Below are positions 36,965 through 46,659 of a DNA stretch of 64,000 bases, one piece after another (positions within the stretch are counted from its first letter, which is position 1; the number at the start of each line of letters is the position of its first letter). A program made the position numbers and the translations under genes. The notes beneath the pieces were generated by a model, which searched no databases, was not told where the DNA came from, and was given only the letters and a program-made list of their open reading frames with translations. This stretch comes from Hymenopus coronatus (taxonomy: Eukaryota; Arthropoda; Insecta; Mantodea; Hymenopodidae). Location: positions 96,484,001 through 96,548,000 of the forward strand of contig CM060883.1 in assembly GCA_030762935.1 (NCBI GenBank), in the 5' to 3' direction.

Positions 36965-37610
36965 AAATATTTTGAAAAGGTTTGTGGAGATGAAAATGTT
37001 TAAAAATAGTACGGGAAAGTATTTCAAATCTCATAATATGAATAAAAACCGTGCTAAGTGAACACATTTCAGTTAATGGCCGCCAGATGGCAGTGGTACG
37101 AGCTATTTGTTGCTAAATGGTCGTAGTACAGCTATATATTTCCCTCCCCATTCAATGTTAAGGTAATGCACCAGTTTATCGACACATTGACGCAATGCAG
37201 CAGTGAAATTCAAATACATTTTTATATAATAAATGTCCTTTCCTTACTCCTATCATATATAATAAAGAATCAAAGAAGTTTTCCTAACGATGAGCACCTA
37301 GAGTAAGTAGTTATTTATTTTCCGATAGATGGCTATAGTAATGTTATTCCTCCCTATCCAATGTTAAAGTAACGCAACAGTTTATCGAGATGAGATAATG
37401 CAGAAGTGAAATTCATATATGTTTTTATGTATTAACTGTCCTCTCTTTACTCCTATCGTTTAAAATAAAGAAGCTTTCCTAGCGACGAATACCTAAAATA
37501 TGTACTTATTACTTGCCACCAGATGGTCATAGTTCCTACTGCTCTATTTTTCGTCTTCAATGCTAAGGGAATTCACCCGGTTATGGAGACAATGACGCAA
37601 GATAACTGTG
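36965..37610 (+). mobile_element. Helitron 5'-region fragment
   Basis: GGTTTGTGGAGATGAAAATG, TCTCATAATATGAATAAAAA and the internal repeat with CCAGTTTATCGACACATTGA match the 5' halves of the neighbouring Helitrons. Two units of about 207 bp are present (37170 and 37377). It lacks both termini. Confidence 0.7.
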
Positions 37611-37835
37611 TCAGAGCAATTGGCAGGCTGAGGGCAGCCCGAGGTGTGATAGACGTGTCCCTGCTCTCGGAGAGAACTTAACCACGTTCTGACGGGATTG
37701 TGGGGTTTTGCAGGATGGCGGGTGAGTGTTGGGGTTGTGGAGTGTCGGGAGGAGGCAAGTGTTGCCCCTTGACGGTTGCTTATGATGGTGCAACGGCCCT
37801 TGTGCACCGCTGGTGTGTGTTTATCAAAATGTTTG
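37600..37835 (-). repeat. Repeat F copy 2
   Basis: Shares CCACGTTCTGACGGGAT, TTTGCAGGATGGCGGGTG and GACGGTTG-like blocks with 34349-34560 in the same orientation. Helitron A begins immediately after, at 37838. Confidence 0.6.
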
Positions 37836-38872
37836 TATCAATATATATACAACTGAATCGCTGAAATGTATGTACGCGTGTCACTTCCCAACGACTGCAT
37901 CAAATTGAACAATTCTTTTTTTTTTTGTTGTGTTCGCTATTGTCACGACAAGGTTTGTGGTGCTGAAATGTTTAAAAATAGTGCAGGAAAGTATTTAAAA
38001 TCTCATAATATGAATAAAAACCGTTCTAAGTGGACGCATTTCAGTTAATGGCAGTGGTACAAGTTATTTGTTGCGAAATGGTCGTAGTACTAATATATAT
38101 TACCCTTCCCATTCAATGTTAAGGTAATGCACCAGTTTATCGACACATTGACGCAATGCAGCAGTGAAATTCAAATACATTTTATATAATAACTGCCCTT
38201 TCCTTACTCCTATCGTTTAAAATAAAGAATCAAAGAAGTTTTCCTAACGATGAACGCCTAGAATAAGTAGTTATTTATTTTCCGATGAATAGCGATAGTA
38301 GTATTTTTTCTCCCCATCCAATGTTACGGTAACGCAACAGTTTATCGAGATGACACAACGCAGCTGTGAAATTCAAATATATTTTTATGTATTAACTGTC
38401 CTTTACTGACTGTTATCATTTAAAATAAAGAAGCTTTGCTGGCGACGAACACCTGAAATACGTACTTATTATTTGCCACCAGAAGGCCGTAGTACCTACT
38501 GCTCTATTTTTCTTCTTCAATGCTAAGGGCATGCACCTGGTTATGGAGACAATGACGCAAGCTAACTGTGAAAATCAAATATATTTCTTATGTATTAACT
38601 ATCGTTCCCTTGGTCACATCGTTTGAATAAAGAAAAGTATATTTAAGTTGTAATTCTTTAAAATGAACAAGTTATAAACTATGCACATAGCCATTCACCT
38701 TTCTTAGAATCTGAAAATAAAGAAATAAGTATATTTATGTTGTAATTCTTTAAAATGAACAAGTTATAAACTATGCACATAACCATGAGAGAACGTAGGC
38801 TTTCACGGCCGGAGTCATTGTAACTAAGAAATGTTTCCGGGCTGTTTTGCCGTGGTCTGCTGGTGTTAGGAG

Positions 38873-38912
38873 TACCAGACGTTTCGTCCACAACTACGGT
38901 GGACATCTTCAG
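38873..38912 (-). ncRNA. Hammerhead-like core in Penelope 3' end
   Basis: Mirror of 41391-41430: CTGAAGA, a 6-bp stem GTCCAC/GTGGAC, GAAAC, then GTA. It overlaps the stop codon of the polyprotein. Stem I is not convincing by eye. Confidence 0.5.
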
Positions 38913-41128
38913 TGGCGCGGTCGAAGTTTTCTAGGAGAAGGTTTCGCTGCGTCTGAAGCGTTGACTGTCGGGATCGCTACTTTTATACTGGCAAGTGGGG
39001 GGCGGGGCTTGGGCTCTCCGGCGTATGTGGCTTCTGATTGGACCGCTTCGTTGCTTCTCGTTTGATGACGTTTCCTGCTTTCAATGACGGGATTCCAATT
39101 CCTATTGAGTTTTAGTGCCTCTTCTTTCTTATTAAAATTGTTCGGATGCTTGTAAATCTCTATAGCCTCCCGCTGTAGTCGTGCATGGTAGTGTGTTGTA
39201 GATGAGAGGATAGAGGTGTCTTGGAAATGTATAATATGCTCGCCCTCTGCCTCAATAGCGTGCAGGGCGACCGCGGACTTTTCTGTGTGGCCTAGTCGAC
39301 AGTTTGCTTTGTGTTCCTTGATTCTAGTAGTAACACTGCGTTGTGTGGTTCCGATGTATACCGAGCCGCAGGAACAGGGAATGCGGTACACACCGGCTGA
39401 TGACAGCGGCTCCCGGGGATCTTTGGATGAGCGTAGTAAATTATTTAATTGCCTCGTGGGCTTGAAAACCGTTTTGACATTGTGACGTCGCAATATGTGC
39501 TCGATCCGGTCGGTGATATTATTGAAGTATGGCAGAAACACCGTGCCCTTACTTTTTGGTTGGTCTGGCTTTTGAGATGTGGACTGAAACTTGGCAGGAC
39601 GGAAAGCTCTATTGATTTCTTGGACGGAATAACCATTTGAATGTAATGCCTGTCTTAGGTGCTTGAGTTCATCTTGTAGCTGTTCCGGTTCACAGATGCG
39701 GGTAGCCCGATGTTTAAGTGTCTGGATCATTGCTCGTTTTTGTCTGGGATGATGGTTCGAGTCCTTGTTTAGGTAACGGTCAGTGTGCGTGGGCTTCCGG
39801 TATACCGTATGCCCAAGAGACCCGTCGGTATTTCTCTTGACCAAGACGTCCAGGAAAGCTAACTGTCCGTCTTTTTCTTTTTCCATGGTGAACTGGATGC
39901 GGTGATTAATACTGTTGAGGTGTACGTAGAAATCTTGAAGGGCTTCTAGTCCATGGGGCCATATCACGAATGTGTCACCTACGTAGCGGAACTAGACCGT
40001 GGGTTTATGTGCAGCTGCGTTCGAGGCTGTTGACTCAAACGATTCCATGAAGAAGTTTGCCACCACCGGGCTCAGAGGGCTCCCCATGGCAACACCGTCT
40101 ATTTGTTCGTAGAATGAGTTATTCCACTGGAAATAAGTAGTGGTGAGAACGTGGTGAAAGAGTGCTACTATATCGTCCGTGAAAAATTGTTTCAGATGTG
40201 TGAGGGCTTCTTGTACCGGTACCATAGTGAACAGTGAGACGACGTCGAAGCTGATAAGAAGGTCTTGGGGCTGTAAAGTGATACTTTGTAGTTTTTGGAT
40301 GAAATGAGTAGAGTCTTTGATGTAAGAGTCCGTTGAGCCGACGTGGGGTTGTAATAGATCCGCCAAATATTTAGCTATGGTGTAAGTTGGAGAACCAATG
40401 GCACTAACAATAGGTCTTAAAGGAACTTCCGGTTTGTGAATTTTAGGAAGGCCGTAAAGTCTAGGAGGATGAGCTTCTGATTTTATGATTCGGCGTTTTT
40501 CCTCTGTTGGCAGGGAAGAATTTTTGATCAGCTGATTGGTCTGTTTTAAAATCCGAGCTGTGGGATCGCGTTGTATTTTTCTGTATGTGTCTGGCTTTAA
40601 AAGATCCAGAATTTTCTGTTCGTAGTCCTGTTGCTTGAGAATGACGGTGGCGTTTCCCTTGTCTGCTGAGCACACAATGATGTCTTTGTTGGTGTTCAGG
40701 TTCTTCAAGGCAGTTCTCTCTTTGAAAGTTAGATTACTGCGCGGGGTCTTGGCATACTGGAGAATCCTAGCGGATTCCCGGCGTATCTCGTCGGCAGCTA
40801 CTCCCGGTAAGCCCCGTATTCCCGATTCAATGTTAGAAATGATGTCCTCAACTGGTAGAGACGGTGTGACTACCGCGAAATTGCCCCCTTTGGCAAGCCA
40901 AGAGGTTTCTGCTGGTGATCAGATAAATTCACCACTGTACGGAAGTGTCGTACGCTGGTTTCGGGAGTAGTAGTTGGCTTGTTTCCCGCCGAAAGGCGTG
41001 TAAACTTGTTCTTATGTCGGGTAGTAATGTAGTCCTGGTTGTGAGACATGCTTTGGTACGTGATCCTGTCTGTGTTATCCCAATCGTATCTATGAAGTGA
41101 GTTACTCACTCGGAGATGCACAGCGAGT
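38909..41128 (-). pseudogene. Penelope-like reverse transcriptase with GIY-YIG endonuclease
   Basis: N-terminal blocks VVNLSDHQQKPLGLPKG and NFAVVTPSLPVEDII are separated by a frameshift in a G run near 40890. RT continues with SADKGNATVIL, YGLPKIHKP, LLISFDVVSLFTMVPV (motif A) and GVAMGSPLSPVVANFFME (motif B). A stop TAG at 39994-39992 follows KPTV. Motif C then reads RYVGDTFV: the first catalytic Asp of YVDD is Gly (GGT at 39979-39977). After a linker comes the GIY-YIG nuclease: GVYRIPCSCGSVYIGTTQRS, TRIKEHK, RLGHTEKSAVALHA and REAIEIYKHPNNFNKKEE. The final stop TGA (38911-38909) lies within the CTGAAGA of the hammerhead-like core. Three lesions in total make this an inactive copy. Confidence 0.92.
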
Positions 41129-41483
41129 AGCGGGAGGCTATAGAGATTTACAAGCATCCGAACAATTTTAATAAGAAAGAAGAGGCACTAAAACTCAATA
41201 GGAATTGGCATCCCGTCATTGAAAGCAGGAAACGTCATCAAACGAGAAGCAACGAAGCGGTCCAATCAGAAGCCACATTCGCCGGAAAGCCCAAGCCCCG
41301 CCCCCCACTTGCCAGTATAAAAGTAGCGATCCCGACAGTCAACGCTTCAGACGCAGCGAAACCTTCTCCTAGAAAACTTCGACCACGCCACTGAAGATGT
41401 CCACCGTAGTTGTGGACGAAACGTCTGGTACTCCTAACACCAGCAGACCACGGCAAAACAGCCCGGAAACATTTCTTAGTTAC
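41129..41483 (+). repeat. Inverted 355-bp copy of the Penelope 3' end
   Basis: Reverse complement of 38820-39174. It encodes, on +, the last part of the GIY-YIG domain (REAIEIYKHPNNFNKKEE) down to the stop, with a TATAAAAG box at 41316-41323. It differs from the other arm at a few positions, for instance a His for Asn codon after NRNW. Confidence 0.9.
41391..41430 (+). ncRNA. Hammerhead-like core in inverted Penelope arm
   Basis: CTGAAGA 41391-41397, stem II GTCCAC (41399-41404) with GTGGAC (41412-41417), GAAAC 41418-41422, minimal stem III AC/GT, cleavage triplet GTA 41428-41430. The core bases fit CUGANGA...GAAA; stem I pairing is not evident. Confidence 0.5.
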
Positions 41484-41935
41484 TATGCACATAACCGTTC
41501 ACCCCTCTTAGAATCTGAAAATAAAGGGATGCGTTTTAGGATTAACTTCCTAATGCAGATGTTTTGGTATTCGACGTTATGTGATACATAAGCTAGCTAA
41601 AGAACATGAAAATATCTGCGTCAACATCACACTAAAATTGCGGTGTTCTTAATACATTTGATGAAGTAATATTTTGGGTTAAATGGAGAAATTTAATACA
41701 CAAAGCTATCATGAAATAAAAGCTTATCAATTGACCAACTGGATCTACTTGTTGTTTATTACGTCATTGTTAGCCTTAGAAGTTGCTGTTTTGACATAGA
41801 AGAAAATAAAAAAAACAGGTGGAAAACATTAGGAATAAAGGAAAGAAAGAGATTCGGAAGAAGCATGAATGTTACTTTGTGGCTTTCTCCTTAATGTAAT
41901 TCATTACCTATGCCAGCGTTTACCCACCACTATGG

Positions 41936-42866
41936 ATGCGCTGCCATTACTGTTATTATGCCAACGATATCTTGGTTGCCAACGCTGTTAACTCCATATG
42001 TCATCCTTTCTACACTACCTTATGGGATTTTCCAGGATTCCCGCCACACAATTTACAGCCTAAGGTTGACTCGGTGATAATTATACGTCGCAATATCAAT
42101 CAGCCGAAATATGCAGCAGAACAAACTCACTATTAAAAAAAATAAAGGCATTATTAGACCCTGGCAATGGGAAAATTCCTGTTGATATTTCTACTGGCCT
42201 CATTTCATTTCCATCAAATTCAAATTTTTGTAACTTCACATCGTCAAAGGAAGAATTAATATCGAAAGTGTTCCCAAATACTGGTATAAATTACAAAACT
42301 ATGCTTGGTTGAGCAAATGAGCTATTTTAGGAGCAACTAATAAGAATGTAGATGATTTGAATATAGAAATCAGAGTAAAATTGATGGATTCATTTAAATC
42401 GATCGATTCTATTTCCAATCCAAATGAAGTCATCAATTATCTAAATGAATTCCTAAATTCATTGGATTTGCTAGGATTCCGCAACACAATTTATAGCTCA
42501 AGGTTCACTCGGTAAAATTATGCTATGGAATCTCAATCAGATGAAATTGTGCAACAGAACAAGACTCGCTGTTAAAGAAATTAAAAAAAATTTGATTCAA
42601 GTTACTATAAGACGGGAAAGTTAAAGGCGAGGATATACTTATTCCCAGAATACCACTAATGTCAACCGACTTTCGTTTTGGATTTAAGCGCGCCTTGCAT
42701 TCGCAATGACAATAAATCCCAAGATCAATCGTTACAAGTGTGTGTAATATACCTTGAATTGTGTTTTTCGCATGTTGTACGTTCCGTGCTCGAGAGTCGG
42801 CAAAGTATCGGCACTATTTTGTTTCTCTCCGGAAGGAAAATTGTACATTACAAGGCATTACAATAA
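41936..42866 (+). pseudogene. Helitron helicase C-terminal remnant in Helitron A
   Basis: Heavily decayed version of the frame at 44045-44902. Pieces of CHPFYTTLWDF, the KEELISKVFPN block and the NPNEVINYLNEFLNSLDL block can be followed. Near the end are the ...QDQSLQVC, CFSHV and SRQS pieces of the terminal helicase motif, then CATTACAAGGCATTACAA before the 3' hairpin. Stops are frequent. Confidence 0.65.
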
Positions 42867-42976
42867 AGTGCTGTCAAATTATTTAATTGTACTTTTATTT
42901 CATTGCATGGTCGTACTGTAAAGGCAGCTTTTTTCGTTAGGTACACCACCCGTGCGCAGCCGGGGCGGGTAGCTAG

Positions 42977-45015
42977 TATATATATATATAAAAATGAATC
43001 GCTGAAATGTTTGTACGCGTATCACTTCCGAACAACAGCATCAAATTAAGCAATTCTTTTTTGTTGTGTTCGTTATTGTCACGGCACGGTTTGTGGAACT
43101 GTAAATGTAGTTATGTGTGGTGCCAAGCGAACGCATCGCCACCAGATGGCAGTGGCATCACGGTTAATTGTTGCTAAGTGGTCGTACCACTGCTATATTT
43201 CCCTTCCCATTCAATACTAAGGTAACGCACCACTTTATCGAGATGACACAACGCAGCAGTGAAATTCAAATACATTTTTATGTATTAACTGTCCTTTCCT
43301 TACTCATTTCGTTTAAAATAAAGAAGCTTTCCTAGCGACGAACACCTGAAATACGTACTTATTATTTGCCACCAGATGGCCGTAGTACTTACTGCTCTAT
43401 ATTTCTTCTTCAATTCTAAGGGAATGCATCCGATTATGGAGACAATGACGCAAGATAACTGAAAATCAAATATATTTCTTATGTATTAAATATATTTCCC
43501 TTGGTCACATCGTTTAAATAAAGAAATAAGTATATTTTTGTTGTAATTCTTTAAAATGAACAAGTTATAAACAATGCACATAAGCATTAACCCTTCTTGG
43601 AATCTGAAAATAACGGGATGCGTTTTAGCTTTAACTTCCTATTGCAGATGTTTATTTGACGTTATGTGATATATGAGCTAGCTAAAGAACATGAAAATAC
43701 CCGCGTCACCATCACACTAAAATTGCTGTTCTCTTAATACATTTGATCAAGTAATATTTTGGGTTAAATAGAGAAATTTAATACTCAAAGCTATCATCAC
43801 ATAAAAGTTTATCAATTCACCAACTAGATCTACTTGCTCTTTAGTTACGCCATTGTTAGCATTAGAAATTGCTGTTTTGACATAGAAGAAAATAAAGAAA
43901 GGGGTGGAAAACATTAGGAATAAAGGAAAGAAAGAGATTCGGAAGAAGCAGGAATGTTACTTTGTGACTTTCTCCTTAATGTAATTCATTACCTATACCA
44001 GCGTACACCCACCACATTATGGATGCGCTGTCATTACTGTTATTATGCCAACGACATCTTGGTTGCCCACGCTGTTAACTGCATATGTCATCCTTTCCAC
44101 ACTACCTTATGGGTGCTCTGACTTCGTCCTTTTCGAAATACCAACTATATATACTACATTGCGCAGATCATTGCGCTTTTCAGATGCAAAGGCATCATTA
44201 GACATTGACAATGGGAAAATTCCTGTAGACACTTCCACTGACCTCATTTCGTTTCCATCAAATCTTTGTCACTTCACAACGCCAAAGGAAGAATTAATAT
44301 CGAAAGTGTTTCCCAATATTGGGGCAAATAACAAAAACTATGCTTGGTTGAGCGAACGAGACATTTTAGCAGCAACTTGTAGATGTAGATGATTCGAATG
44401 TAAAATTTCAGGGTAAAATTGATGGACAAATGCATTCATTTAAGTCGATCAATTCCGTTACCAATCCAAATGAAGTCGTCAATTATCTAACTAAGTTCAT
44501 TGGATTTGCCTGGATTCCTGCCACACAATTTACAGCTCAAGGTTGACTCGATGATAATTATACTACGCAATATCAATCAGCCGAAATTGTGCAGCGGAAC
44601 AAAATTCACTGTTAAAAAGTATGAAAATTTTGATTTAAGTTACTATAACATAGGAAAGTTCAAAGGCGAGGATGTACTTATTCCAAGAATACCACCAATT
44701 TCCGATTGAATTTAAGAGGGCCTTGCATCGCAATGGCAATAAATCCCAAGATGAATCTATAGAAGTGTGTGTAATATACCTTGAATTGTGTTGTTCCATG
44801 TTGTACGTTGCGTGCTCGAGAGTCGGCAAACTGTCGGCGCTATTTTTTTCTCTCCTTAAGGAAAATTGTGCATTACAAGGCATTACAATAAAGTGTTTGT
44901 GAAATTATTTATTTTTAATTTTATTTCATTGCCTGGACGTTACGTAAACGGACGATTTTGTCTGTGTTTTCTTCATTAGGTACATCAGCTATGCGAAGCC
45001 GGGGCGGGCAGCTAG
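42977..45015 (+). mobile_element. Helitron B, abutting Helitron A head to tail
   Basis: Begins directly after CTAG of Helitron A with a TA run and AAAATGAATCGCTGAAATG, and ends GCGAAGCCGGGGCGGGCAGCTAG with CTAG at 45012-45015. The canonical TC is not seen at the joint. It has the same layout as Helitron A: tandem 5' half, helicase remnant in the 3' half. 2.04 kb. Confidence 0.85.
44045..44902 (+). pseudogene. Helitron helicase C-terminal remnant in Helitron B
   Basis: The first frame (44045-44392) has FVLFEIPTIYTTLRRSLRFS and WLSERDILAAT. Later frames have LPGFLPHNLQLKVDSMIIIL, FKGEDVLIPRIPPISD, then NKSQDESIEVCVIYLELC and VACSRVGKLSALFF. This order equals the C-terminal part of Helitron Pif1-like helicases, which unwind DNA during rolling-circle transposition. 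The Walker motifs and Rep domain are missing. Several stops and shifts. Confidence 0.75.
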
Positions 45016-45304
45016 TAACTGAATAACAGAGAAAGATACCAAAACAAAACTTTATTTACCAAGATATGGTATCTTAACTGCATTTCTCAACGTAATCGTC
45101 ATTACTAGCATGGAATTTATTGTCACGTGGTATCGACGCTTGAATGCTGATGTTATGCTCTTCTACTCTGAATCAAGATGTTACTGTCTCTATCAGTTGG
45201 AACAAGGAATGGTGTCCAAAGTGAAACACCGCTTTTTCTGAACACCGTTATCAAAATTTGCTTTCAACTCCTCCATAACAATTACTGTACCATTCCGGTC
45301 TTTG
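45016..45304. other. Unassigned AT-rich sequence, SINE target
   Basis: Continuous with 45520-45833 once the SINE is removed. Minus-strand reading gives short broken protein-like pieces (for example EELTHNLREIKEEPAS) that I cannot assign. Confidence 0.4.
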
Positions 45305-45505
45305 GCCCGAATCGTGGCCAAGTGGTTAGACCAGTCGCCTGTCACCTAGACGGCCCGGGTTCAATCCCAAGTGACCGCATCTCCGTGTTCTCCGGTTTCC
45401 CCCGCCATCACATGCCACCGGTGCTCCATCTTCCTTCCACGTATCATGAGTGTCATCGCCTGCGGTGCCAAATTAGTAAAAGCGGGTGTTAAACACTATA
45501 AAAAA
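45305..45505 (+). mobile_element. tRNA-derived SINE, family 1, with 14-bp target duplication
   Basis: Box A TGGCCAAGTGG at 45315-45325 and box B GGTTCAATCCC at 45358-45368. The body and GCGGGTGTTAAACACTATA end match the copy at 25440-25690, followed by a short A run. It is flanked by CATTCCGGTCTTTG at 45291-45304 and 45506-45519, identical. Confidence 0.9.
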
Positions 45506-45519
45506 CATTCCGGTCTTTG

Positions 45520-46225
45520 TCATGATGCTGGTTCTTCCTTGATTTCTCGCAAATTGTGCGTTAATTCCTCAGTTGCATTATCACAATACATTTGGTTATT
45601 TACCATTTAAGTTTCGCTTGGCTGAGTATTTTGTGCACCGAATAAGTTGTTGTGTGTGTGTTTCCCTTCTTTCTTTCATATCATGACCTATTTGTCATGA
45701 GGAGAGAGTAGTGACTTAGCACACACCAAACTTAGTGGGATTGGAACGTGAATACTCGCGCCTCGCCACCTCATCAACGTTCACATTCTGCGACACCACG
45801 TGTCTCGCCTCAACTTCTATCCTGCCAGCCAGCTAGTCGCATAGCATGATGATGATAATGGTGTTTAAGGGCGCTCAACTGCCGAGGTCATAAGCGCCCT
45901 TAGTCGCATAGCATATCAAGAAAACCTCTAAATCTGATTTTCTCACAGAACTTCGGGATTTTATGATTAAAGTTTATGCATCGGCATCAACATTTCAGAA
46001 ACCCCAGCGACAAACCATTTCTCTGCTGATCAGATATTTGACGCCCTTGCCGCACTAAACCATCCCATAGAAGAGCTTACCCGCCTTTTTAATAGAGTAT
46101 AGCGGTCCTCTTCTTCCTCCACCTATTCTTCAACAACTTATTCTTACAAAAGTTTATTTCTCCATCTAGTTCATGCTAATCCAGATTATACAAGAGAAAT
46201 TATTTTATTATGCATTTCCGTGCTT
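45520..46225. other. Unassigned stretch with a short SINE insert
   Basis: No gene recognised. The TTTCCCTTCTTTCTTTC tract and GTCATGACCTATTTGTCATGA are simple sequence and a small palindrome. Contains the insertion at 45848-45900. Confidence 0.4.
45848..45900 (-). mobile_element. Very short SINE (about 53 bp) with 14-bp target duplication
   Basis: Flanked by TAGTCGCATAGCAT at 45834-45847 and 45901-45914. The insert, on minus, reads AGGGCGCTTATGACCTCGGC then GCGCCCTTAAACACC and an ATC-rich tail. It resembles a 5'-truncated insect SINE, but the family is not certain. Confidence 0.7.
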
Positions 46226-46412
46226 TGTTGTTTTGTTTTTTTTAAGTGTTTAAGACGCGCTTTTGCTACCCTGGCACCGCAAGTGGTGACACTGATGATA
46301 TATGGAACACCGGTGGAATGTGATGGCGGGGGAAACCGGAGAACCCAGAGAAAACCCGCTTTGTACCCGGACCGCTTCGGTCTAACCACTCGGCCACGGC
46401 GCGGCCAACCAT
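46226..46412 (-). mobile_element. tRNA-derived SINE, family 1, internally deleted copy
   Basis: Minus-strand box A TGGCCGAGTGG near 46395-46385 and the family body, with the region around box B shortened. A T run on + at 46233-46241 marks the tail. No clear target duplication. Confidence 0.8.
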
Positions 46413-46659
46413 GTCCATGTATGCAGACAGGGAATAGGAAAAGATTCTAAGTTAAAGCGATAGTCAAATCTTTGAAACGCAGATCACTATGTGAGGGCAT
46501 CGTGCGAGGGAGTTCAAAGTAGATGGTGCTGCTAAGGCAAGTTGGTGTTACCTTCGTGCTCTGTTATCTTTACGCGCCAAAACAAATTTGATACTGATTC
46601 ATAGATTAGTTTGAATGTTGCAGGTATTTCAACCAGTCGCAAAACGTGTTTTCGGTAAT

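Larger units (their letters stand above)
38785..41482 (-). mobile_element. Penelope-like element with inverted terminal copies
   Basis: Inserted in Helitron A with a 14-bp target duplication CTATGCACATAACC (38771-38784 and 41483-41496). The minus-strand RT/GIY-YIG gene runs from about 41128 to 38909. The element's own 3' end (38820-39174) is repeated in inverted orientation upstream (41129-41483), 355 bp per arm with a few differences. Each arm carries the end of the GIY-YIG coding region, a TATAAAAG box and a hammerhead-like core. Such inverted partial copies are a known outcome of Penelope-type insertion. Confidence 0.9.
37838..42976 (+). mobile_element. Helitron A, with nested Penelope-like element
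   Basis: The 5' end is TCAATATATATACAACTGAATCG (TC at 37838-37839), preceded by A. The 3' end is ACCCGTGCGCAGCCGGGGCGGGTAGCTAG, with an ACCCG/CGGGT hairpin and terminal CTAG at 42973-42976, followed by T. Both ends follow Helitron rules (A|TC ... CTAG|T). Without the nested 2.7-kb element and its duplicated target, about 2.4 kb remains. The 5' half has an internal tandem repeat of about 200 bp, the 3' half a decayed helicase. Confidence 0.85.

Noticed and set aside
46186..46389. Open frames inside SINE copies
   Set aside because: They recur in every SINE copy in different frames and reflect the tRNA-derived sequence.
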